Positions 1-13,853 of a stretch of 40,000 bases of DNA are shown here, piece after piece. The position numbers and the translations under genes were made by a program. Positions within the stretch are counted from its first letter, which is position 1, and each line of letters opens with the position of its first letter. Where the stretch lies: NCBI GenBank assembly GCA_000697335.1, contig JNEM01016006.1, positions 1-40,000 of the forward strand, written 5' to 3'. Under the pieces are notes generated by a model, which was not told the DNA's origin, made no database searches, and saw only the letters and a program-made list of their open reading frames with translations. Source of the DNA: Conidiobolus incongruus B7586. Its lineage: Eukaryota > Entomophthoromycota > Entomophthoromycetes > Entomophthorales > Conidiobolaceae.

Positions 1-150
1 AAAAAAACTATTATATATATATATATAATCAAAGTTATCTATTTTCTTATTTGTTTTGTAAATATTTTTTTATTTAAAACTAATAATATGTTTGAAAAGG
101 CAGAAATTAAAATATTTCTCAATTTTTCAATTTTGGTAATAAAAAATTAA
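1..150. repeat. Partial copy of a dispersed repeat cut by the window edge
   Basis: This AT-rich stretch closely matches 30520-30660, the flank or end of the transposon relic at 28.9-30.7 kb. Shared landmarks in the same order are a short (TA)n run, then TATTTTC, TTTGTA, and the 16-mer AATAATATGTTTGAAA, followed by CAGAAATTAAAA. The match ends near position 140-150. The rest of this copy would lie to the left of position 1. The match is seen by eye; assignment to the transposon family is inferred from the arrangement at 28.9-30.7 kb. Confidence 0.6.
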
Positions 151-3100
151 ATTTTAAAAATTTAGAATTTATTTAAGAATTCATTAATCTATATAATGAG
201 AAATTATTAGATAGTTAAATCATAAAAACCTTACTCTTAATAATCATTTATTAATTCATTGTACAAGATTTTTTAACTAACTTAAACACAACATCTTTGG
301 GAGTATTTTTTGATAATAATATGGAATTTGAAATTGTTCATTTTATTATATAAATTAATTATTAAATGAAAATAATTTGATTTAATGTAATAATTTGGCA
401 ATCAAAATAGTTCATCATAATTAATTCACTTAATATAACATTATAAATAAATTGAAATTGTTGAACCCATGTTAAAGTTTGTTCTATTACTTAATAAAAA
501 TGGTTTATCCTAATAATTCAAATTGATCCTTAAAGAATAAGTTTTTTAATATTTAAATGAGTCTTAATATTAAATAAAATGTAACAAGGAATGAATATTC
601 ATAGTTAAGTCAAAGTTTTTAAAACTTAAATTTGATTATTCTATTGAAATTAATTTTAATTTATGTATTATAGTAATATTATTTAATTTATAATTAATGA
701 GAAATGATATTTTGACTAAATATATTTGATTTTAATTATAAACGTATATAAGAAATTACTAATAATAATGAATATAATAAGAATTAATATAATTTGGAAA
801 TTAATAATTACCAATGAATATATACACTGAAAGAAAATATTATTTAAAACTTAACAAAGCAAAAAATTGCTATAAAAGTCTTCTTTCTGAAAGTATAAAA
901 GATAATACATTTGTTACATCTATATTCGCATGCTAAACAGGAGCATACACATCGAATTTATTTAACAAATCATAAAACTTAGCCAAAGGTGAATGAGTTG
1001 AGCTCTTTGGGAGTTAAAAAGAGTATTAGGAGGCTCCAAATCATTTTTCAAGTTAGTGATATGAAATCCTGAACTTAACGATAATAAATCTATGGCTAGT
1101 TATAGTAACAAGATAATATTTGATATATATTGATAATGTTAGATAAAATATATTTTATTGATTTAATGAAAGAAACCTTTTTTGCTTTTGCGCATTGTTA
1201 TACTTTAATCAATATTGATTTTTCTTTGAATATTATTAATCTTTCACTTTCACATTAATTGATTGAATATTTTATATTTATTCTTAAAATTTTGATAAAA
1301 ATCTTTTCACATTTAAAAAAATACAATGTGAAAATAAAATTTCATAATATTATTAAAAGCTATAAAAAAAGATTTAATTTGTAGGAAATATAATAATATA
1401 CCATAAATGAAAGCGAATAAATTTATATACTATATTCCTTTAAATAATAAAAACATTTTAATTTTCAATATCAAGTATACTTATATTATATTTGGAAATT
1501 TATGAAATTAACTAACAAAATCAATAACTAAGGCAATTAACCATTATTACATAATTTTCAAAACCGATGAAAATTATTACTCATAAAAAAATTAAAGAGA
1601 TAATTTCATATATTTTACAAATATAAATGATAATATATAATACTTAGAAAAATGGTTAAATACTCTCTAAACTATAGTTTTAAAATTGAATATAAAAATT
1701 AATAAATTAGTAAATATTTATACTCTAGATTTAATACAAAAGTATAGAACACTTTGTATATTATGTTATAAGATTTTCTAACTTAATATAATTGGCCTTA
1801 TAAAATGCTTTTTTTGGATTATTAAAAGAATGCTTGAATAATATTATTTGATTATCGTTATATATGCATTAAATGAAAAAGAACAATAATATACATTGGT
1901 ATAATATATTTAACTGAAATATATTCATCAATTATAAAGTAATTTTGAATCAAAATTAATTTCTATTTCTCTTTACATTATTAATTTTATATTTACCTAG
2001 TATTATATATATATCCACTATTATAGTCTTTATAATATTTATAATTTTTTACTATATTATTAAGTGATAAATAAATGAGAGTTTTTTTATAATTTTGTAA
2101 ATATATTGTTAGAATTAAAAAAATACTATACAAATAGAATAAATAAACAATAATTTTTTAAACAGATAAATATATTTTTTATAGCATATTAATTAATCAA
2201 TATATCTCTATAATGATATATTATTCGATTTAATCATATTTAAACCAAAAAATAATTAATATTAATATTTTCATATTATAAATATTAAACCATATTCTTA
2301 TTATAATTATTCAAATTTACAAATAGCTTATTACAGTTAATATCTTACCTAAGTTTACCATCTATTACTAGGATTATTATGTAAAATAAAAATAAAAATA
2401 TCCAAAATCTAGTAAATCAAAAAGACCAATATATATTGTTACTTATTTAGATTATGAATAAAATAAAAATATATATTAAGAAAAAATATTTCGTTTTAGC
2501 AAAAAAGTTAACAGAATACTCTAATAAGAGTGATATAATTATATTATATAATTTAATATTTAAAATTAGTTTGATGTGTATCAATGCAAATTATTAAATT
2601 ATTAATTAAGATCATAAAAACAAATATTTTATAAATAAAAAACTATTAAAGTTCAATAAAGAATTAATATTTTTCTATCCTATCATTATAATTATTTTAA
2701 TATAAATCATCTTTTATTCATTTAATATATAATTAAAATATTACCTAAAACTAGAATAATCCCCTTTATATATTTTACTTAATATTTATTTTTTTAATTA
2801 ATTAATATTAATTTTCACAAGGGATGATAATAATATAATATCTAATTATTTTATTATTAATGATAAAAAAAAGAATAAACCATATATTTTAATTTAAATA
2901 AAAGAATTCTTAATTGGAAATATTGATTTAATTAAATAATACCTTTTGCTTGTCATAATATTTAAAAAATGATAAAGCTAAAAATAAAGAAAATTTAAAT
3001 TATAGTATATACAAAATATAATGAATTTGCTATAGTTAGTATATAATACTCTTTAAAATTATGAATAATTCAATATAATAGATAATCATTATTATAAATT

Positions 3101-5520
3101 TATAATATGGATGGAATAATCAAAATAATTGAAATAATTTACATCATATCAAATTCCAATCTTAAGTATTAAAAGTTATTATTTAATATTAAACTTTTCC
3201 TAAAACTAGGGCAAATGGCTAATAATTAGCAAGTATATTAACTTTTTAACTTATAATTAAGACAATATTTATCAAAGTAACTAAAAGTGGTTGTTTATTA
3301 ATTTTTTAAATGATGATTATAATATAATGATTTAATTTTCTGGATATTAAAATTGTTATTATATTCAGAATTATCGTTTAAAATATATTCATTTATCAAA
3401 ATTTCTTATTATTTTTTATGATTATTAATAATTATTATTCATAATCTCTATAATGTTAATAAAAATGTTATAAATTTGAAAAATATTCAAATATATTATA
3501 AGCAATTATTCAATTATTTAGTCCTTGGTAAGTATTTTGCATAAATTATCAATACCACACTTTTGAGTGGAAAAAGTAGATATGATTTTAGAATTCTTTT
3601 TTCAGATTCGAATTCTTTATAAATAAATATTGAAATAATTGTCTTTTAACGATCCAATAAATTTTAATTATACAATAATTAAAATAATATACTATAACTT
3701 TGAAAACTAATGGGAAAATATAGTATTTTAACTATTTATTAATGTGTTTAAATTTAATATAAATTTATAAAAAAATATTAAAATATCATATAATTATAGA
3801 ACTTATATTTTTGTTCATTTAATTTTTATTTTATCTTTTTCAGAATTTTCATTTGTTTTGCACAAACCTATTAACATTGAACAAAAGCTTATATAAATTA
3901 TCTTTTGCATTACAGATATTTGGATTATAAATATCAATTAAGACATTTCTGATTTCTGATTTCTGATATAATTTTATTGAATTCAAATTTATGTAGTATT
4001 ATATCCTCAGTGTAATATATCTATTTATTGAATCCTTAGTCATTTTAATAAAGTATATTTAGTTAAGGCGATAATACTTTACACGGTATAAATATTAAAT
4101 ATTAAGTTTAATAAACTTGGTATTAGTCTTTACATATATATGTTGGATGGATATATTTAATTATCATGTTAATATAATTAAATATATTTCAAGATAAAAG
4201 TAATTAAAATCTGGCTTGATGAAGAGAATCTTTCTTTAATCATAAACCTAATAATAATGATATATAATTATTTTTATATTATTTATTTAGTTATAATTTT
4301 GTATTCCTGTTCATATGAAAATAAATAAATAATTTTTGAAGTACAATACGATCAAAAAAAATTGGTTTTTTTAATCTATCGACTTTGACAGCATGTCACT
4401 TTTTTATTTAATTAATGTATAAGGAAAAAATATACTGGGAGAGTGAATTGAATTTCTCATGCTTTTGAAAAACTAGGATATAAATTAAGAAAAACAATTA
4501 AAATAAGCAGAAAGAAAATTAAAACCCCTGCAGATCAGATACATCAGAATCTTACATAATTAAATATTAGAAAGTGTCACATTCTTTTGTTTCTAGAATC
4601 TAAAGCTTCAAGTATTATATAAAAAATTTATAAATATATTTAGAGTGAAAAATAAGAGAGATGTTTAGATAGTGTTATTAAAGATATAAACAAAGCTTAC
4701 TCAACAAAATAAGAGAATACACTTGCAGAAAGGAAATTATTTGCAACAAATATCATAAAAAAAGTGTGGTGATTGTAGACAATTACATATGTAATTTCGG
4801 TCAAAAAGGAGTTTCAAGTGTCTTTAATATGATATATAAACGGGGCGAGACATCAATGCTGCTAGAAACATACTCCTTTGCTATATAACAGTCAATTAAG
4901 CTGATCTTCTAGGATGGTATTAAGACTTACCTCTTTGGGGCCTCTGGAAGCTACACAAGACTTGGACAAATGTGATTAAATTTAATAAACTCTGGACAAT
5001 TTTAATTGAAAGCAATTTTCATATTCTGTTTAATTAATGTCCTCATTTTAAAAACCTACTTGATTGAATTAAGGATTAAAATTGAAAGCCTCGAATTTGA
5101 TGAAAAAGTTGGATTATTACATTATCAAAATTACTGAAAATACATATACCACAAAATAATAACAAAATCTATCTCATTTAAATATATTATAACTGTTCAA
5201 ATTCAATAACAGGAGAATATATGAAGGAAAGCAGTCCAATTCCCGATTTGTAAATAATATAATATTTTGACGATTGGGAATGGATCAAATCTGGTAATTT
5301 TAAGTAGTTAATTAAATCAACACTTAACAAAATAAAACGAATTAATTCTCTGGCTTATATTCCCACCACTAAAATCTAAAATTTATATAAATTATTCACA
5401 ATTTCCAGTAATTTGAAATTTAATTTTATAACAATTATAATTTTTATTTTATTCAGTATTAAAATATACATAAATATTATTATAAATATATTTAAATATT
5501 AGCCCAATAAGAAAAATAAG
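151..5520. other. Long AT-rich intergenic region, no gene seen
   Basis: No open frame with coding character was found here on either strand. Composition is strongly AT-rich with short poly-A, poly-T and TA runs. Two GC-richer islands stand out, at about 890-1090 and 4770-4975. Both look like old, unclassified inserted or decayed sequence, since neither holds a convincing open frame. The last 100 bases before 5521 are the presumed promoter and 5' leader of the kinase gene; no clear TATA box was recognised there. Confidence 0.6.
4770..4975. other. GC-richer relic island, unclassified
   Basis: Base composition rises clearly above the surroundings. On the minus strand a short open stretch reads KEVSLNTILEDQLN, which looks more protein-like than random AT-rich DNA but is too short to assign. 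It could be a decayed gene or a transposable-element fragment. A similar island lies at 890-1090. No repeat partner was found in this window. Confidence 0.3.
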
Positions 5521-6993
<1,473 letters not shown>

Positions 6994-7471
6994 CTCATAC
7001 TGTCTATATTATCCAATAGATTTTTTCTAATATTTTTATAATATGAATATTAAAAATATCTTAACCAAATATTGTTAATATCACTAATTATTCAATATAC
7101 ATTCAATTTTCAAAATCTATAATGCATTATAATATTTCATTATAAATAGTTATAATTTTACGAAATTATTCTTCGAAACATTAATATTTTATTATAAAAT
7201 TATATAAGTAATCTATATAAAATAATCTGTAGTATTTTTTTTCTAGTTGATTTGTACTTATTATTATAATTAATCCAATAAAGTAATTCTCTCACATGAC
7301 TATCAATATGGACCCATAATTTTTCACAATTACTGGAATCATGAATATTAGTTATTTAATATCAATTAACTACGTCATTAATCTTTTTACTCAGAGTTTT
7401 AGGAAATTAGTCTAGTAATTGATACTTGCATTCATCAAAATATAATTTATTAACCAAAATTTAGATCAGTA
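6994..7471. other. Intergenic region between kinase and HIT gene
   Basis: AT-rich spacer of 478 bp between two genes on the same strand. It should contain the kinase 3' UTR and the HIT gene promoter. AATAAA-like strings are frequent because of composition and cannot be assigned. No further gene is visible. Confidence 0.5.
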
Positions 7472-8143
7472 ATGAGTGCTAAAAACGCCGCCTGTTTATT
7501 TTGTAAAATTATTGAAGGTTCAATCCCCAGTCATAAGGTTATTGAAACCGAATTAACGTAAATTTTACCTTAATTATTTTGGTATAATATTAATAGATAT
7601 TTAGTTATGCTTTTTTGGATATTGGACCTTTGAGTAAAGGGCATACCGTAAGTTAATTAAATAGTTTATTGGATACAATTACTAATTGTTGATTTTAGTT
7701 GGTTATTCCCAAATGTAATTCAACTTTATATTAATTTAAATTCGACAAATTAATGGCTTTAAACTAGTTCACGCCGCCAAATTAGCCGACGTCCCTGACA
7801 ATTATTTAGCTGACTTGTTGCCTACTGCCAATAAGATCGTGAAAGCTTTGGGCGCTGAAAATTATAATTTACTTCAAGTAAATTAATTATATATTATTTT
7901 AAAGTTATAATATTAACCAAATGAAAATTTCAGAACAATGGACGTTTAGCTCACCAAGTAATTTAATGTTCTCTATATATTATTCGTCAATACTAATACA
8001 ATAGTTAGGAAGTTGAACATGTCCACTTCCATATTATTCCCAAGCCCAATGCTGAAGAAGGATTAGGTATTCGTTGGCCAGCCACTAAGCCCAGTCAGGA
8101 AGAATTAAAGACTGAATTGGAAAGAATTAAATCCAATATTTAA
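7472..8143 (+). CDS. HIT/HINT-family nucleotide hydrolase, 6 exons with two tiny exons
   Basis: The spliced model is 7472-7557, 7605-7647, 7699-7714, 7768-7877, 7934-7957 and 8009-8143, encoding 137 residues. The protein begins MSAKNAACLFCKIIEGSIP, has the family stretches YAFLDIGPLSKGHTLVIPK, HAAKLADVPDNYLADLLP and LLQNNGRLAHQ, and carries the histidine triad HVHFHIIPKP. These are the marks of HINT/PKCI-like proteins, which hydrolyse adenosine phosphoramidates and related nucleotides; the active-site His triad is intact. Length matches the family. Introns are 47-56 nt, GT-AG, two with TACTAAT-like or TTACTAAT branch sites. Exons 3 (16 nt) and 5 (24 nt) are unusually small, and the open frame is recoverable only by splicing, so ORF-based annotation would miss the gene. 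In the last intron an earlier AG (8003-8004) must be skipped to keep the frame. Confidence 0.92.
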
Positions 8144-8415
8144 TTATTTTTAAAATAAATTATATGGAATTATCTTTTTATTTAATATTTATATATATTT
8201 CCTTTAAAATTAAATTTTAATATAATTGTTTCTCTTTAATTTTAAAAATCAGAAATTAAAATTTAATTATAAAAAATTCTGTTTATGATTAAATATATAA
8301 ATATAGTAAATTGTCTCAAAATTTTAGGGTCATTAAAAAATAATTTAAAATTGAATCTATTTTATATTTATTAATCCTAAATATATCAAAATTATAAAAA
8401 ACTACATTAACAAAC

Positions 8416-9943
8416 CTAACTATTCTTTATCAACTGAGCTAAAATATGATTGACAAATGCTACAAAAGCGATGACGAACCAGGTGAAATGGATGTCGAAG
8501 GGGAATCCAATACCGTTGGCCAAGGACCACGAAAAGATGTAACCTGCGACGGTGGGTGCAACAGCTCTGGAAGTACACGAAAGAGTTTGCGACACGCCGT
8601 TAATGAGACCTAGCATAGAATTACTGGGTGACGAATTGACAAGGAGAACGTTGGATATATTAAAAGCGAATTGACCCAGTATACTCCGGACCATGTATGA
8701 GGAATTCGTCAGTACATTGGCCCAAATAGATCCGACAGGTGCCACAGAAGTTGCGAATGGTGTCAGAATGCACAGGATTGCGAAGAAGACGTAGATATTT
8801 TGGTAAATGGGTAAAATGCCGAACTTCTGCTTGATTTTGGTAAAGACTGTGAATTGGATCGCGAACATGGATAATCCTCCACAAAAGAAGATGGTTGCCA
8901 AGGCCTTTGGCTTGAGGTCAAATCCACCGTACTCAGCTTTCGTAGCGCCCCAGAATACGATGGTGTCGTCGAACATCACTACGAACAATAGTAAGAAAGC
9001 GTAACTGAAGATGATGTACCATGCATTGAGAGGGATCTTTTTAATGAGAGCGAAAGTTGACAAATTTTCAACAGATTCGGATGGGCATTCCACAGCGCCG
9101 TAATTCTGAGTACCTACGAGGGATTCCGTGGCGTTAGCATCCTCCAGAAGTGGGGAGGCTTCAGGCAACTTCATACGCTTAGATTCCAAAGTCTCTTCGA
9201 GGAAGAATGCGCCGAAGATCATTGCACCGATACATAGAGCAGATCCTACGGCGCAAGGTAAAAAGAATGGGTACTTCTTCAACAATTCAACATTTCCAAA
9301 CAGCCAGGGGAACGTATCAGCAGGTTCTGACAAAAATCCGCCAATTGGGGGTCCTACAATTAATCCCAGACCAAATATGAGGGAAAGGTAACCGAAAGCT
9401 TCTGCCCTGTTAGTTTGATCTGTCATTTCGGCAACCATAGACTTGACAACGCCGACATTACCGTTCAGAAGACCACTCATGCATCTCGCAATAAAGGCCA
9501 CTGTGAAGTTGGGACTGAGGCCAAGCACGAACAAACTTAGAGCAGTTCCAAACAGTCCAAACAATACAACGGGTTTCCTACCGATCCTATCACTCAACAC
9601 ACCCCAAAATATGGAAGTACTAGCTTCTGAAACTGCGAATGCAGATGTCAATAGTCCTGCATAATATGCATTTTGGGTATGATCTTTGGCTATGCCGAAC
9701 CCTTCTACCATCTGAAATCATTAGTACTGAATATTATGAATGTCTTAAATAATTTACCTTGTACATAAAAGGAAATACCATAGTGAAAGCAATAGGTTCA
9801 ACGAATCTGACACACACTAGAATTGGAAACTGAGGATATGGTAGCGGATTACACTTTTGTATCTCTTCAGTAGTAGATTCTTCATTTTGATTTACTAGCG
9901 TTGAACTTGAAGAACTTTTTTTGGGAGTGGAATATAATGACAT
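8416..9943 (-). CDS. MFS transporter, ZIFL/DHA1-like, 2 exons
   Basis: On the minus strand, exon 1 is 9943-9758 and exon 2 is 9711-8416, separated by a 46 nt GT-AG intron with a TACTAAT branch site. The product is 493 residues. A Ser-rich cytosolic N-terminus (about 40 residues) precedes a multi-spanning hydrophobic protein consistent with 12 membrane helices and a long central loop. MFS motif A reads GVLSDRIGRK (about 99-108), and RCMSGLLNGNVGVVKSMVAE and GLGLIVGPPIGGFL match the second and fourth-fifth helices of drug/H+ antiporter-type carriers. The closest family by eye is the plant and fungal ZIF1-like (zinc-induced facilitator-like) group. The substrate cannot be read from sequence. The gene converges with the HIT gene, with 272 bp between stop codons. 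It is GC-richer than its surroundings and has a decayed tandem copy at 11425-12965. Confidence 0.93.
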
Positions 9944-11424
9944 AATTTTAGGTATTATTTTTATTATATGGAAAGTTGCTAAATTAATAAAAATTAGTAT
10001 TTCTATATATTATCCAGTCTAATAATAATTATATTATTATTATTATTATTGTAATTATTATTCAACTTTAAAGTTATAATTGTTACAAATAATAAAATTT
10101 GTCAAAAATTTAAAAGCTTTTATACCCAATTAACGGTGAAAAAATTTTAATTTCTTGAATGCTTCCACACTCACAATATTTATTAATTTATTCAGATAAA
10201 TAAATAAAGCATGGTTGATTAGAACTTCCAAATTGAGTAAATATTAATTCAATTTCTAAATTGAAAAATTTTATTAAAAAATATCAACATTCATATAACT
10301 TGAAATGTAAGGATAAGCTTTAATTTTTTAAATTATAAAAAATTACAATATTTTTGAATATGTGTATATTTATTTTGAGTTTTTTTTAATTTGGTTCAAT
10401 TTTAAAATTATTATTCAATTAAAATTGTGAGAAGAAAAATATAATTGATATTTTTATTAATATATAATCATCTTCAATTTTAAATTTAAATATCTCTCCA
10501 AATTTGGAGTTTTAATATATATGCAAGATTAATAATATTCACAAAAATACTTAATCATTCATTCTATTTGAATATGTCAAAGTAGGAGTAAAATACTGAG
10601 TTTGATCACTATAATTTTAATCATTCTGAAATAGGTTAATATTGTTTTCTTAATTCATTGATCTGCTTTTCATTTTCTTTTGGTTTATAATGAAAACTTT
10701 TCTACCATTATTATCAAATCATTATTAATTTCAAAACACCAGAGCCAATACTCTAAACTAAGACATTCTAAGTAATTACCATATATTCTATTGTTAATTG
10801 TTTTTAAAATTATTATAATTTTTTGGTATTTATCTTGTATATTGGGATAAATTGAAAAATCCTTGTCTATTTTTAGATTTAATCTGAATTAATATTGGAT
10901 TGAATATAGAGTTTGGGCTTGTTAATTAATAGATGATAAATTGATAAATTAATGTTTATAACTAAATTTCTGATTTAATATTTTGTCAAGTTAATTTTTT
11001 TATTGCAATTTTGGATAATAAATTGTATCAAATATATTGAAATTTTTTTAAGGTATAATGTTGAATAAATCAATGAAATAATATAGGAAATATTAAATTA
11101 AATAATACATAAAATATTGATAATTGATTTATAAATTTGATTTTTTTTGAATTATAAATAACTGCTAATGATTTAAATTCAGTTTTTAGATTATAATTCT
11201 TTATTGATAATCAAATATTCAAATTACTAAAAATTCGTTATTTATATTAGGTATGTCACTAAATCTGGACAAGTTTTTAAGTGTACAAAACAACATAGCT
11301 AAACAGCAAATTTTTTATTTCTATTACCGATTGCTACATATTTCATGCATAAAATTAAGTTTGCTTATAATTAAAAATATTGATAATTATATTATTAATT
11401 CAATCTACAAAATTCGAAAATTAA
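9944..11424. other. AT-rich intergenic region upstream of the MFS gene
   Basis: About 1.5 kb of AT-rich DNA separates the intact MFS gene from its decayed tandem copy. It should hold the MFS promoter at its left end. A (TAA/TTA)n-like run lies at about 10020-10065. Open frames here, such as the one at 11253-11468, are AT-driven and show no protein-like composition. Nothing else is seen. Confidence 0.5.
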
Positions 11425-12965
11425 TTGGATCCACCCCTAATGCACCAGGTAATACGTTGTTGATATAAGCTGTCAAAACTACTACAAAGAAGGTAAAATG
11501 AATATCGAAAAGAAAGCCCTAAGGGTTCAAAAATGACCACAAGAGAACAGAGCCCGTCAAAATTAGAACAATCGAGCTGGAAATAAATGCCACGTCGATG
11601 GAGGTACCATTGACGATTCCCAACAGAAAATTGTCAGAGATTGAATTACCGAGTAGAACATCAGAAGCATTAAAATGCAAATATTCCAATCCTTTCAACG
11701 AATTACCAAAGAAGCGCAAATTAAAACTTTACTCCAAAAGGATCTTAAAGATGTGATGGAAGTTATAAAAGATGTCAATATACACAGTATCATGAAAAAT
11801 AGGTGGATATAATGGTAAATTTTCAATATGTCTAGTCTTTGCTCCATTGGTAAATATTGTAGATTGGATTAAAAATATAAATTCTACATCAATAATGAGA
11901 CTAGCAAAATTGGGAGGATCGAGACCCAGAACACCCACACGCTTGCTAGCAGCTTCCCAGAATATAATTGATTAGTCAAAAATGACAACAGATATTTGAA
12001 GCATGGTTTTACTGAGGATACATATCAATGATTTAAATGTGATTAATTGTTTTGCTGCAATAGCTAAAGTTCCAGCAGAAGTATTTGTTTTGGCAGAATT
12101 ACAGTATTTTAGTGGATTGATATTTTCTCTAGTTTGATTAAACCCATTAACTAAAGGAGTAATTCCACATTTATTGCCCTCTGTAGATTCCTTACATCTC
12201 AAAACCTCTACTAAGAAAATGGAATGAAGTATTAGTGAAAAAATACATAGTATAACATTCACTACACATGGTAAAAAGTATTGGAATTCTTTGAATAAAT
12301 CAATACTACCTCATATGCTACGGAAGCGTTCTAAGCGTTTACATAATAACCTGACCACCAAAAGATCAACAATGGGACCAAATCCAAACACAAATGCTAT
12401 ATGACTTAGAGCTTCTGGTCGATTGATTTCATCCTTGAGTTCAGGTACAATACACTTAAATACCGCGGTATTACCATTTAAAGCATCGCTCATTCCTCTA
12501 GTAATTAATGGTACAGCGTAGTTGGGGACCCAATCCAAAAGTTAACAAACTAATTGTAGACCCCAATAAACCATCGAAATCATCGACTTTCTTCCAATGT
12601 GATCAAATAAAACCACCCCAGAGAATGGGTGTGCAAGCTTCTCTAATTGCTAACAGAGCAGTCAGGTTGCTTGAATAATGTGAAATTTCAGCTTAGATTT
12701 TAGGATTCCAAAATCTTTTATCATCTAAGTTATGGATCAATATGTTAACAATGAAATTAAATACTCATCAATATATCACTTACAAAACTAATAAAGGAAA
12801 AATCATTGTAAAGTCAATATGTTCAACAAATCTAACAAGACACCAAATAATAAACTAAAGATATGATAAAGGAGCCATTTTTTAATTTGGCCAGCATCTT
12901 CGCTAGGATTATGTACACTACTTGATAAATATTGAATTTTTAATTATTTGTAATTGGCCATATTT
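11425..12965 (-). pseudogene. Decayed tandem duplicate of the MFS transporter
   Basis: Reading the minus strand, fragments align in order with the intact MFS protein at 8416-9943. RFVEHIDFTMIFP near 12810 matches RFVEPIAFTMVFP. The frame at 12311-12538 (RGMSDALNGNTAVFK) matches RCMSGLLNGNVGVVK. The frame at 11972-12262 starts by matching LPCAVGSALCIGAMIFGAFF. The frame at 11729-11938 matches the GFDLKPKALATIFFCGG region, and 11519-11719 matches ISNVLLVNSSPSNSMLGLING. FDIHFTFFVVVLTAYINNVL near 11430-11510 matches the C-terminus. The pieces lie in different frames with stops between them, so no transporter can be made. The GT of the intron after the FPF/FPL segment is still present, so the copy arose by DNA duplication and not through an mRNA. 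Base composition has drifted toward AT compared with the intact gene. The boundaries are approximate. Confidence 0.9.
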
Positions 12966-13853
12966 TGCAATGAATTCTATTAAATATTGCAATTCTGGAA
13001 AAAGATCAAAAGATTGAAATTTCTGGTACTATTTATATATTTTTTAATTAATTATTCCAAATACATGGAGTTTTTCGGGTTTATATTTCCAATTTCATGT
13101 TCATTACAATTAAATTTTGATATAGTTTTTCTCAGTTAATGACTTATCACCGATAAAATGGTCAGTTTTCTGTAAATACTTTAATTATTGGTTTAAATTG
13201 AAAATTAATAAAATAAATTCTGTCAAGTGATAATAATTTGAAAATTTTTAACCTTCTCTAGTTGAATACTAATTATATAATTTATCACGCAATTAATTTG
13301 TAAAGTTTATTCAAAATCATCAAAGAAATAAATTTAATTGTAATTAAAGTGCTTAATATTCCAAAATTATTGATTGTTTTTGCCTGATAATTTAATATTC
13401 TTTATTGGAACAAGTTATTATAGAATTCAAGAGTTGATAGTTTTAAAATAATAAATTCTAAAAACCACTAGAATGATAAAAGGATTTTTGAAATACACTA
13501 ATGAAATTTCAACAATATGAATTGAATTAATATCATTTTTAGATTCTTTCTGCAAATAATATTAATATTTTTAAATTAGAGATGAAAAAGTTTTTATTAT
13601 AATTTGATATGTTATCATTTATAAAGCTAGATCAAATTGTATACATATATATATAAACAAGCTTCCAAAATTTAATTTCAGGTTATATTTTTGAGTTTAC
13701 AATCTAATAAATACTGTATGAATATTATCTAAAACATTGAAATAGATAAGCTTTTAAATCCAATATTAGTCATTATAATCTGATAATTAATTAATATTAT
13801 CAGGTATAAATTCATCAATATAACATATAATACTTAAAATGACTTATCATATC
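12966..13853. other. AT-rich intergenic region
   Basis: AT-rich DNA between the MFS pseudogene and the 3' end of the methyltransferase gene. No open frame with coding character is seen. It presumably includes the methyltransferase 3' UTR at its right end. Confidence 0.5.

Noticed and set aside
8660-9664. Several open frames on both strands inside the MFS transporter gene
   Set aside because: They are other-frame or antisense shadows of a GC-richer coding region; only the minus-strand frame has MFS motifs.
9734-9757. In-frame continuation VNYLRHS of the first MFS exon
   Set aside because: It reads into the intron; splicing at 9757/9712 restores the transporter frame.
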